Shown: piece after piece, positions 24,162 to 31,886 of the stretch
Layout: the number at the start of each line of letters is the position of its first letter
Numbering within the stretch: the first letter of the stretch is position 1
Source of the DNA: Mucilaginibacter gotjawali
GTDB taxonomy: Bacteria > Bacteroidota > Bacteroidia > Sphingobacteriales > Sphingobacteriaceae
Reading direction: 5' to 3'
NCBI RefSeq assembly: GCF_002355435.1
Contig: NZ_AP017313.1
Location: 1,116,001-1,180,000, forward strand
Length of the DNA: 64,000 bases
Translations under genes and position numbers: made by a program
The notes under the pieces: model-generated
Database searches by the model: none
What the model saw: only the letters and a program-made list of their open reading frames with translations
Told to the model about the DNA's origin: nothing

Positions 24162-25360
24162 TGAAGAACCAAACTAATCCATGGCTTTTTTGGACGGGCA
24201 TGATATTGCTTGTTGTCCCCGGTTTAATACATGCTTACCTGCTGATGCCTTTCCCGGGCAGCCAGGAATTAAATGCGATGACCGTATCGTACTATCTTGA
24301 AAAAATGGTATGGCCCTTAAGGGCGGCAGGCATATTGATGCTGGTGAGATACCTGATCAAATACTTTCCCCGAAACAGCAAAACAGCAAAGATTGTTAAA
24401 GCTTCGGCGCTGGCAATTTGCCTGGTTAGTTTTTATTATACCGATTTTGCGTACAAGGCCTCCACCATGTTTGAGGAGCCGCGTACCATTAAATTCGCAA
24501 CAGCTGCCGGTAATAAAGTGCCCGAAAATTTTGTGGTGATCGGCGTCGTAAACGATGGCGTGGCAAAAGCCTACCCGGTTGATTATTTGGGTTATCACCA
24601 TAAAGTGCAGGACAATGTGGGCAAGCTGCCCGTATTGGTTACCTATTGCACCATGTGCCGCACAGGCAGGGTTTACAGCCCTATTGTTAATGGCAAAAGG
24701 CAAAACTTCAGGCTGGTAGGGGCAAGGCATTATAACGCCATTATTGAAGACGAAGACACCAAAACCTGGTGGTACCAGGCCACAGGGCTGGCTGCGGCAG
24801 GTAAACTGAAAGGACAGCGTTTAAAAGAGCTGCCATATGAGCAGGCCACTTTGAAGTCATGGCTGGCAAAGTATCCAAACTCGCTCATCCTGCAATCCGA
24901 TGCACATTTTATCAGCGATTATAACGACCTGAAAAACTACGACCGCATACAATATGTTGACCATGACAGCACTATTAAAAACAAGGATACCCTGATGCGC
25001 AAAAGCTGGGTGCTCAGCGTTATTGTACACGGGCAGGCAAAAGCGTACGACTGGCGACACCTGTTTAAAAAACGGGTACTGAACGACCGGGTTGCCGTTA
25101 CACCGGTAGTAGTAACCATTGAGCCCGACAGCCTTACCCACCATGCTTTTAACAGTTATGTAAACGGCAAAACCCTGCACTTTAAAGCGGATACGACCGG
25201 CACTTTAACCGACCTTGAAACAGCATCCACCTGGGATTGGGACGGCCTAAGCACCGCCGGAACCCTGAAAGGTACCCAATTAACCAAAATACAAGCCTAC
25301 CAGGAGTACTGGCACAGCTGGAAGCATTTTCATCCGAATACTTTGTTTTGGAAGGAGTAG
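24161..25360 (+). CDS. DUF3179-domain membrane-anchored protein
   Basis: 399 residues. There are three hydrophobic N-terminal segments (about 9-29, 48-64 and 80-94). A large extracytoplasmic DUF3179 domain follows from about residue 115. Its marker is LVTYCTMCRTGRVYSP with two cysteines, then the repeated VIVHGQAKAYDW unit, and it ends YQEYWHSWKHFHPNT. The biochemical role of DUF3179 is not established. Coupling with an AhpD-like gene suggests a redox or thiol function (inference). Confidence 0.85.
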   Translation: MKNQTNPWLFWTGMILLVVPGLIHAYLLMPFPGSQELNAMTVSYYLEKMVWPLRAAGILMLVRYLIKYFPRNSKTAKIVKASALAICLVSFYYTDFAYKASTMFEEPRTIKFATAAGNKVPENFVVIGVVNDGVAKAYPVDYLGYHHKVQDNVGKLPVLVTYCTMCRTGRVYSPIVNGKRQNFRLVGARHYNAIIEDEDTKTWWYQATGLAAAGKLKGQRLKELPYEQATLKSWLAKYPNSLILQSDAHFISDYNDLKNYDRIQYVDHDSTIKNKDTLMRKSWVLSVIVHGQAKAYDWRHLFKKRVLNDRVAVTPVVVTIEPDSLTHHAFNSYVNGKTLHFKADTTGTLTDLETASTWDWDGLSTAGTLKGTQLTKIQAYQEYWHSWKHFHPNTLFWKE

Positions 25361-25380
25361 GGGATAGGTATTAACCAATT

Positions 25381-25471
25381 TTGTCATTTCGACGAGGAAC
25401 GGGGAGAAATCTTCACCTCCATGCCCGCTGGTGCATATCGCCCGTTTAAGATTTCTCTCTTCGAAATGACA
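25381..25471. mobile_element. MITE-like element with TTGTCATTTC ends, copy 2
   Basis: 91 bases with inverted ends: TTGTCATTTCGA...GGGGAGAAATCTT on the left, AAGATTTCTCTC...TCGAAATGACA on the right. It lacks the extra GC-rich hairpin of copy 1 and is followed 19 bases later by palindrome copy F, mirroring the association at 14.4-14.7 kb. Confidence 0.7.
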
Positions 25472-25490
25472 GTGGGTTTTATATGAAAAT

Positions 25491-25534
25491 CCATCCGTTT
25501 GTTTCATCAACTGTCTCACCCAAGAACGAACACC
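25491..25534. repeat. CGTCCG-family palindromic repeat, copy F (reverse orientation)
   Basis: CCATCCGTTTGTTTCATCAA at the left and GAACGAACACC at the right. Its reverse complement matches copies A and B (GTGTTCGTTC...GATGAAACAAACGGA). Confidence 0.7.
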
Positions 25535-25617
25535 CATTAACAAACTCAATCAACCTAATCCAACCCAATCAACCAATTCAACCAAAACTCCTACCTTTAC
25601 CCCACCAATTAAACTAC

Positions 25618-27315
25618 ATGCCAACAGAACAAACAACATACGATGCCATTGTGATCGGCTCGGGCATCAGCGGTGGATGGGCCGCTAAAGAACTTTGCGA
25701 ACTGGGTTTAAAAACCCTCGTACTGGAGCGCGGCCGGGATGTGGAACACATTAAAGATTACCCCACTGCCACTATGGATCCCTGGGAGTTTAAACACCGC
25801 GGCCAGATGACATTGGAGTATCTTAAAGAGAATCCCTACATCAGCAAAGCAGCAGGTTTGGGCGAGGAATGCGCACACTTTTTTATAAAAGACAAAGATC
25901 ATCCCTATATACAGGAAAAGCCTTTTGAGTGGATCCGTGGCTACCAGGTGGGCGGTAAATCGCTCACCTGGGGGCGTGCCTGCCAGCGCTGGAGCGAATT
26001 TGAATTTACCAACCCGGCAAAGTTTGGCTACGGTATCGAGTGGCCCATTGGTTATACAGATGTGGCGCCATGGTATTCGCACGTGGAGAAATTTATTGGC
26101 GTATGCGGCAATAAGGACGGGATTGAGGCCATGCCCGACGGCGAGTTCTTACCGCCTTTTGATATGAATGCGGTGCAATCGCATTTAAGCCGCAGCATCA
26201 AACAAAACTACCCCGACCGCCACCTGGTACATGCCCGCTGGGCGCATTTAACCCAGCCCAACCAGATCCACCTTGACCAGGGCCGTGCCAAATGCCATGC
26301 CCGTAACGAGTGTATGCGCGGTTGCCCTTTTGGCGGGTATTTTAGTTCTAACAGTTCAACTTTGCCGTGGGCAAAGCGTACGGGCAACCTTACCATAAGG
26401 CCTTTTTCGGTGGTGCACTCTATCATTTATGATGAGCAAAAAGGCAAAGCCAGCGGCGTAAGGGTGATTGATGCCAATACCAAAAAAGTAACTGAGTTTT
26501 CGGCGAAGATCGTGTTTGTGAATGCATCTGCGCTCAATACCAATCTGGTGCTGCTCAACTCTACTTCAAACCGTTTCCCCAATGGTTTGGGTAATGACAA
26601 CGGTTTGCTTGGTAAATATGTCGCCTTTCAGAATTACCGGGCATCTATCACCGCTACGGTGGATGGCTTTGCCGATAGCTACTATTTCGGGCGAAATCCT
26701 ACCGAACTCATCCTGGCCAATTATACCAACCTGCACCGGCACGAGAAGGATTATTTTGGCGGATTTACCACGTTTATGGGGGCCTACAGGCCTAATCACC
26801 CGGATGTTGTGCCGGGCAATGAGATTGGGGGCGAATATAAAGATGCCTTAACAGAACCCGGCAACTGGCGCCTGTATATGTACATGCAGGGCGAAACAGT
26901 GCCCAAAGCAAGTAACCACGTACGCCTCAGCAAAGATCAAAAGGACCAATGGGGCATACCTTTATTGATTACATCGGTGGAGTATGATGATAATGATGAA
27001 CGCATGATTCAGGATTTTTTAAAGCAAAGCCGCGAAATGCTGGAGAAAGCCGGTTGCAAAAACATCGAAACCAATGAAAATAAACAGGCCCCGGGTTTGG
27101 ATATCCACGAAATGGGCGGCTGCCGTATGGGTAAAGACCCGGCAACATCCCTGCTAAACGAACATAATCAGCTGCACCATTGTAAAAACGTGTTTGTTAC
27201 TGATGGCGCCTGCATGACGAGTACCGGCAATCAAAGTCCTTCGATACTATACATGGCTTTAACGGCAAGGGCCGCTAATTTTGCTGCTGATGAGTTGAAG
27301 AAGGGGAATCTTTAG
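25618..27315 (+). CDS. GMC-family FAD oxidoreductase
   Basis: 565 residues from ATG 25618; the longer frame from 25483 runs through repeat F and is rejected. The FAD-binding Rossmann motif is YDAIVIGSGISGGWAAKELC at about 8-27, and the second FAD segment is GYQVGGKSLTWGRACQRW. CHARNECMRGCPFGGYF contains three clustered cysteines. The C-terminal active site has HEMGGCRMG and TSTGNQSPSILYMALTARAA. It resembles the soluble sugar-oxidising GMC proteins of Bacteroidota (glucoside 3-dehydrogenase type), which usually have a small partner subunit. None is adjacent here. No Tat signal is visible at this start, so the location is uncertain. Confidence 0.88.
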   Translation: MPTEQTTYDAIVIGSGISGGWAAKELCELGLKTLVLERGRDVEHIKDYPTATMDPWEFKHRGQMTLEYLKENPYISKAAGLGEECAHFFIKDKDHPYIQEKPFEWIRGYQVGGKSLTWGRACQRWSEFEFTNPAKFGYGIEWPIGYTDVAPWYSHVEKFIGVCGNKDGIEAMPDGEFLPPFDMNAVQSHLSRSIKQNYPDRHLVHARWAHLTQPNQIHLDQGRAKCHARNECMRGCPFGGYFSSNSSTLPWAKRTGNLTIRPFSVVHSIIYDEQKGKASGVRVIDANTKKVTEFSAKIVFVNASALNTNLVLLNSTSNRFPNGLGNDNGLLGKYVAFQNYRASITATVDGFADSYYFGRNPTELILANYTNLHRHEKDYFGGFTTFMGAYRPNHPDVVPGNEIGGEYKDALTEPGNWRLYMYMQGETVPKASNHVRLSKDQKDQWGIPLLITSVEYDDNDERMIQDFLKQSREMLEKAGCKNIETNENKQAPGLDIHEMGGCRMGKDPATSLLNEHNQLHHCKNVFVTDGACMTSTGNQSPSILYMALTARAANFAADELKKGNL

Positions 27316-27505
27316 ATTTGTCATTAGGTCATTGCGTCATTAGTCATTGCATTGGCGGGTTATGTGTTTTGGTAACACGCTTTGTTGTTGTGCTAAAAAT
27401 TAACCTTAAATAAACAATTATTGAGTAAACTTGTATGTCATGAAAACTGTTTAATGTAAAGCGGGCCTGATGCATCCCAGCCCCTAAAAGGAAGCATCAT
27501 CATTT

Positions 27506-28534
27506 ATGAAAACAAAAGAACTCAGTAATACCATCAAATCACTATTGGCCGGCGACAAAGGCCTGCTGGCCATGGACGAAAGTACAGGCACCTGTAATAA
27601 GCGCTTTGAAGAAGCCGGCATCCCCCAAACCATAGAATACCACCGTGCTTACCGCGAAATGATTGTTACTGCTCCCGGACTCGGCAAGTGCATCAGCGGT
27701 GCTATTTTGTTTGATGAAACCATTCACCAGGCTACAAAAGAGGGCGTGCTGTTTATTGACATACTGAAGAAAGCAGGAATAGTACCCGGTATTAAAGTTG
27801 ATGAAGGCACCACCGACCTTGCTGGTTTTCCGGGCGAAAAAATAACCCTGGGTTTGGATGGCTTAAAGGAGCGCTTAGCCAGGTATTACCAATTGGGCCT
27901 GCGCTTTGCCAAATGGCGGGCGGTAATTTCCATCAGTTCTGTACTGCCCGGCAGGGGGTGTATCGAAGCCAATATGCATGCCCTTGCCCGGTATGCGGCC
28001 CTGTGCCAGGAAGCGGGTATTGTGCCGATAGTGGAGCCCGAAGTATTAATGGATGGCCCGCACGACTTAAAAAAATGTTTTGATGTAACCTCGCGCGTAC
28101 AGCATGTTTTGTTTGACCAGTTATATGGCCAAAATGTTAATTTAAAATACCTGATACTGAAGCCCAATATGGTATTGCCCGGTTTAAGCAACCCAAAACC
28201 GGCAAGCATTGATAAAGTTGCCGAAGCTACGGTTAACTGTCTTTTACAATCCGTCCCGGCAATGGTACCCGGGATAGCTTTTTTATCAGGCGGACAATCG
28301 GCTGAGCTGGCAACCGCGCATCTTAATGCCATGCATGTAAATTTTAAGGGCAAACTACCCTGGGCGCTCACTTTCTCCTTTGCCAGGGCCATACAGCAAC
28401 CCGCTATGGAATTATGGAAAGGCAAGGATGAAAATGTAGCTGTCGCCCAAAAAATGCTTTACCATCGCGCAAGTTTGGATAACGCAGCCCGCCGGGGTGA
28501 ATATACGCCGGAGATGGAGAGGGTGTTTGTTTAG
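27506..28534 (+). CDS. Class I fructose-bisphosphate aldolase
   Basis: 342 residues, the eukaryotic-type Schiff-base aldolase splitting fructose 1,6-bisphosphate. The N terminus has KGLLAMDESTGTCNKRFE with the substrate-binding Asp. GIKVDEGTT and AKWRAVIS carry catalytic-site lysine and arginine, IVPIVEPEVLMDG carries the catalytic Glu pair, and the Schiff-base lysine is K219 in LKPNMVLPG. FLSGGQSAELATAHL is the phosphate loop. It is slightly shorter than animal aldolases (about 360). With the following genes it forms a group feeding mannose-derived sugars to glycolysis, although spacing of about 90 bases leaves co-transcription open. Confidence 0.94.
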   Translation: MKTKELSNTIKSLLAGDKGLLAMDESTGTCNKRFEEAGIPQTIEYHRAYREMIVTAPGLGKCISGAILFDETIHQATKEGVLFIDILKKAGIVPGIKVDEGTTDLAGFPGEKITLGLDGLKERLARYYQLGLRFAKWRAVISISSVLPGRGCIEANMHALARYAALCQEAGIVPIVEPEVLMDGPHDLKKCFDVTSRVQHVLFDQLYGQNVNLKYLILKPNMVLPGLSNPKPASIDKVAEATVNCLLQSVPAMVPGIAFLSGGQSAELATAHLNAMHVNFKGKLPWALTFSFARAIQQPAMELWKGKDENVAVAQKMLYHRASLDNAARRGEYTPEMERVFV

Positions 28535-28622
28535 TCTGGAGTCTTAAGTCGAAAGTCTTGAGTCGGAAAAGACTTCAACCTTGTTACAAACATTAAGGCA
28601 TGGCCAGGTGTTAATAGCCTGA

Positions 28623-29627
28623 ATGGCACCAACAGCACTTTATCCCTTAAAATTCGACCCTATTTACCAGTACCGGATCTGGGGCGGCAGAAGATTGTCA
28701 AATCTGTTATTGAAACCCTTACCGCCGGATGACCCCATAGGCGAGGCCTGGATTTTAAGCGATCGGGATGATCACCCCAGTAAAGTCAGCAACGGTAACT
28801 TGCAGGGCCAAACTATTAACCAGCTGATTGAAAACTCGTCAGCCGAATTATTAGGTAAGCTTGCAGGCAAGTTTAAAAGATTTCCATTATTATTAAAATT
28901 TTTGGATTGCCAGAAGGTGCTGTCGGTACAGGTACACCCGGCCGATCAGCTTAAAAAATATATCCCCAAAGGCGAAAACGGCAAAACAGAAGCCTGGGTA
29001 GTGCTGCAAACCGGTAAGGATGCCCTGATTTACGCAGGATTAAAACCAGGTACTACTAAAGAACTAATAAGGACGGACCTGGATGCGCATACCGTTGGCG
29101 ACGACCTGGCCAGTTTTAAACCAACCGTTGGCGACGCGGTATTAATAAAGGCAGGCACGGTACACACCCTGAATGATGTGGTGGTATTTGAGGTGCAGGA
29201 AAACAGCGATGTAACCTACCGACTGTACGATTGGGACAGGGTAGACGAAAAAACCGGCCAGCCCCGCGATTTGCAGGTAGAAGAAGCCCTGGCTTGTATT
29301 GATTTTAGTAAGACAGATATTAAGCCATCAATACCCATAAAAATTGACGAGGGCATAGATAAAGGCCATGCGCTTTGCGAAAAATTATTAAGCGATGAGC
29401 ATTTTAAAGTTTGGCGGCTAACCAGCGAATTGCCATTTATGGTAGGGAAAATGGCTACCTGCCGCATACTGGTAAATATTGAAGGCGACGGAGAAATTGA
29501 ATACAATGACGAATTGTACCCCTTTAAAAAAGGAGAAGTAATGCTGCTGCCGGCGTCGGTCGGTTCGTGCCCTTTTGTGCCTAAAGGAAAGGTGGTTTTG
29601 CTGGAGGTTGCCCTACCGGAGGGGTGA
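28623..29627 (+). CDS. manA: Class I mannose-6-phosphate isomerase
   Basis: 334-residue zinc enzyme interconverting mannose 6-phosphate and fructose 6-phosphate. Cupin-fold zinc ligands are readable: Q103 and H105 (SVQVHPADQL), E123 (GKTEAWVVL) and H181 (AGTVHTLND). The active-site Arg/Asp region is NSDVTYRLYDWDR. The length and the short C-terminal cupin are those of the bacterial small ManA (Bacillus type). The neighbouring phosphomannomutase-like and GH130 genes support a role in mannose catabolism. Confidence 0.93.
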   Translation: MAPTALYPLKFDPIYQYRIWGGRRLSNLLLKPLPPDDPIGEAWILSDRDDHPSKVSNGNLQGQTINQLIENSSAELLGKLAGKFKRFPLLLKFLDCQKVLSVQVHPADQLKKYIPKGENGKTEAWVVLQTGKDALIYAGLKPGTTKELIRTDLDAHTVGDDLASFKPTVGDAVLIKAGTVHTLNDVVVFEVQENSDVTYRLYDWDRVDEKTGQPRDLQVEEALACIDFSKTDIKPSIPIKIDEGIDKGHALCEKLLSDEHFKVWRLTSELPFMVGKMATCRILVNIEGDGEIEYNDELYPFKKGEVMLLPASVGSCPFVPKGKVVLLEVALPEG

Positions 29628-29629
29628 GA

Positions 29630-29965
29630 CAAATCATTAAGTCATTGGGGCATTAAGTCATTGTCGCATGGTAGTTAATTTATAGTTTGAAATAATTGCG
29701 CCCGCCAAACAAAAAAATCACATTTAATGACCTAATAACCAATGTCATTAAGTTAAAGGAAAAAGAAGGAAATTAATATCGAATAATGAATTTTGAATGT
29801 CAAATTTCGAACTTTCTTATTTCATTACCAGCCCGCCGGCAGGCTGGTTCAACGTTCGGCATTGGGTGTTCGATATTAAAATTCCTTAACTTAATGACAT
29901 TGCCCAATGACCCAATGACTTAATGACCCAATGACCCAATGACCCAATAACCCAATAACCCAATA
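29630..29965. repeat. Nested inverted word repeats (GTCATTAAG / CTTAATGAC) with a central hairpin
   Basis: This 336-base gap contains no gene. Outer arms: 29634-29663 (TCATTAAGTCATTGGGGCAT...) and 29884-29965 (CTTAATGACATTGCCC and then tandem ATGACCCA variants). Inner arms: GAAATTAATATCGAA near 29769 and TTCGATATTAAAATTCC near 29868-29884. The centre is ACCAGCC (29827-29833) with GGCTGGT (29842-29848). The right arm runs directly into the GTG start of the HAD gene. Confidence 0.55.
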
Positions 29966-30733
29966 GTGAAGAAACTAATTGTATTTGACCTTGACGGCAC
30001 ACTTGCCGAAAGTAAGGCCGCCATTGATGAAGAAATGTCGGTCAGGCTGGCAGCGCTGTTAAAGGTTGCCAAAGTTGCCATCATCTCCGGCGGTGACTGG
30101 CCGCAGTTTAATAAACAGGTGCTTGCCCATTTACCAAAAGGAAAGATCTTGCAAAACCTGTCAATTTTACCTGCCTGTGGTACCAAGTTCTATCAGTATA
30201 AGTCGGGCTGGAAATTGCTTTATGCGGAGAATTTTACGGATAAGCAAAAAGAAAAGATCATTACATCCTTAAATACAGCAGTTGAGAAATCGGGCTTTAA
30301 GGCTAAAAAAACATGGGGCGAAGCGATTGAGGACCGTGGGAGCCAGATCACTTATTCGGCGCTGGGGCAGCAGGCGCCGCTGGAGGAAAAGAAAAAATGG
30401 GATCCTGATTTTAAAAAGCGCGAAAAGGTTAAAAAGCTGCTGGACAAAATCATCCCTGAATTTGCGGTAAACCTGGGTGGTGCAACTTCCATTGACATCA
30501 CCAAACATGGCATCGACAAAAAATATGGGATCCATAAGCTGCGGGATGTTTTGGGGATTGCCATCAGCGAAATGTTATTTATAGGTGATGCCATTTTTCC
30601 GGGCGGGAATGATTATCCGGCAAAACAGGCCGGCGTATTTTCGGTATGTACCAGTAACGCAGATGAAACAAAAAAAATAATCGAAGGCATAATCGGATGC
30701 CTGGATGACGGTAAATTTAAAAAAGGCTTTTAA
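29966..30733 (+). CDS. HAD-IIB phosphomannomutase-type protein
   Basis: 255 residues from GTG 29966 (CAATAGTGAAG), the only start giving the complete first motif. HAD motif I is VFDLDGTLAES with nucleophile D8 and D10. AIISGGDW is motif II-like, and GDAIFPGGNDYPA is motif IV. The overall plan (cap between 85 and 190, N-terminal D-x-D-G-T-L) resembles eukaryotic phosphomannomutases (PMM2 type), which use the same nucleophile to interconvert mannose 6-phosphate and mannose 1-phosphate. A simple sugar phosphatase is the alternative. It starts right after a repetitive stretch and ends 2 bases before the GH130 start. Confidence 0.78.
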   Translation: MKKLIVFDLDGTLAESKAAIDEEMSVRLAALLKVAKVAIISGGDWPQFNKQVLAHLPKGKILQNLSILPACGTKFYQYKSGWKLLYAENFTDKQKEKIITSLNTAVEKSGFKAKKTWGEAIEDRGSQITYSALGQQAPLEEKKKWDPDFKKREKVKKLLDKIIPEFAVNLGGATSIDITKHGIDKKYGIHKLRDVLGIAISEMLFIGDAIFPGGNDYPAKQAGVFSVCTSNADETKKIIEGIIGCLDDGKFKKGF

Positions 30734-30735
30734 GC

Positions 30736-31737
30736 ATGATAACTGTAAAAAAAGAGGGCGTGCTGTTACAAAAAGCAGGTTTTGAATTTGAAGATGAAAG
30801 CGTATTAAACCCTGCAGTGATAAAAGAAGGCGATCATATTTATATGTTTTACCGGGCGGTACATACACACAATTATTCCACTATAGGTTATTGTGAACTG
30901 GATGGCCCCTTGTCTGTTAAAACGCGTTGGGAAAAGCCTTTTTTAACACCGGGATTTGAGTATGAATCGCATGGGATGGAAGATCCCCGGATCGTGAAAA
31001 TAGAGGGCACCTATTATCTTTCCTACGTAGCGTTTGACGGCGACAACGCGCTTGGGGCCTTAGCCACTTCAACAGATCTCAAAACTTTTACCAAACATGG
31101 AATCATCGTACCAAAAGTAACTTATGGTGATTTTGACCGGTACACCAAAGCGCAAAGCAAGTTAAATGAAAAATACCTGCGCTATAACCGGGACGCCCAT
31201 ATTTTGGCAGACAAGGACCTGGTTTTTTTTCCGAGGAGAATAAATGGTAAATTAACCTTTTTGCACCGCATAAAGCCTGATATCCAGTTAACGGCTGTGG
31301 ATGAGCTTACAGATTTAACGGATGAGTTTTGGGTGAATTACTTTTTGCATTTTGATGAGCATATTTTTCTTTGCCCCAAATACCCTCACGAGGTAAGTTA
31401 TGTGGGCGGCGGCTGCCCTCCGATTGAAACAGCGCATGGTTGGTTAATTATTTACCACGGCGTTAAAGATGCAATAAAAGGTTATGAGTATTCGTGCTGT
31501 GCGGCTTTGATGGATCTTGACGAACCTTTTAAAGAGATAGCCCGATTACCTTACCCGCTTTTTAAACCCGGACTGGACTATGAGTTGAAAGGAGATGTAG
31601 ATGATGTTTGTTTCCCCACCGGCACTGTTTTACAAGGCGATACCCTCTATATTTACTACGGCGCAGCGGATGAACTGGTTGCCGCCGCTTCGGTAAGTTT
31701 ATCAGGGTTGATTGAGGAGCTATTGAAAAATAAGTAG
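30736..31737 (+). CDS. GH130-family mannoside phosphorylase or mannosidase
   Basis: 333 residues with no signal peptide, so cytoplasmic. The five-bladed propeller of GH130 is seen in LNPAVIKEGDHIYMFYRAV, HGMEDPRIVKIEGTYYLSY (with the catalytic Asp83 of the E-D-P-R motif), NRDAHILADKDLVFFPRRI, GGGCPPIETAHGWLIIYHG and DVCFPTGTVLQGDTLYIYYG. GH130 enzymes phosphorolyse or hydrolyse beta-mannosides, giving mannose 1-phosphate in the phosphorylase group. That product fits the PMM-type and ManA neighbours. Which subfamily applies cannot be settled by eye. Confidence 0.9.
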   Translation: MITVKKEGVLLQKAGFEFEDESVLNPAVIKEGDHIYMFYRAVHTHNYSTIGYCELDGPLSVKTRWEKPFLTPGFEYESHGMEDPRIVKIEGTYYLSYVAFDGDNALGALATSTDLKTFTKHGIIVPKVTYGDFDRYTKAQSKLNEKYLRYNRDAHILADKDLVFFPRRINGKLTFLHRIKPDIQLTAVDELTDLTDEFWVNYFLHFDEHIFLCPKYPHEVSYVGGGCPPIETAHGWLIIYHGVKDAIKGYEYSCCAALMDLDEPFKEIARLPYPLFKPGLDYELKGDVDDVCFPTGTVLQGDTLYIYYGAADELVAAASVSLSGLIEELLKNK

Positions 31738-31740
31738 ATA

Positions 31741-31880
31741 TGCAATTTAAGGATGTGCAAATGTGCAGATTTCAGATGTGCAGATGGTAAATGATCATAT
31801 TGTCATGGCGCCAGCGTATGGTTCCCGCCGACCCATCAAAAAATCATCTGCACATCCGCACATTTGCATATCTGCACATT
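31741..31880. repeat. Inverted pair of GTGCAGAT / ATCTGCAC words between convergent genes
   Basis: The left arm (31741-31788) has tandem GATGTGCAAATGTGCAGAT-like units. The right arm (31842-31880) has CATCTGCACATCCGCACATT and CATATCTGCACATT. It lies tail-to-tail between GH130 and GH3, where a two-way transcription stop would be useful. Confidence 0.55.
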
Positions 31881-31886
31881 AAAAAA

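Noticed and set aside
25483-25617. Longer N terminus for the GMC oxidoreductase (610 residues)
   Set aside because: The extension translates palindrome copy F and a Pro/Gln/Asn-rich stretch; the FAD motif sits normally about 8 residues from the ATG at 25618.
27318-27352. Promoter or operator in the GTCATTAGGTCATT stretch before the aldolase gene
   Set aside because: It matches the degenerate word repeats rather than a promoter box pair; no TTTG/TAnnTTTG spacing fits.
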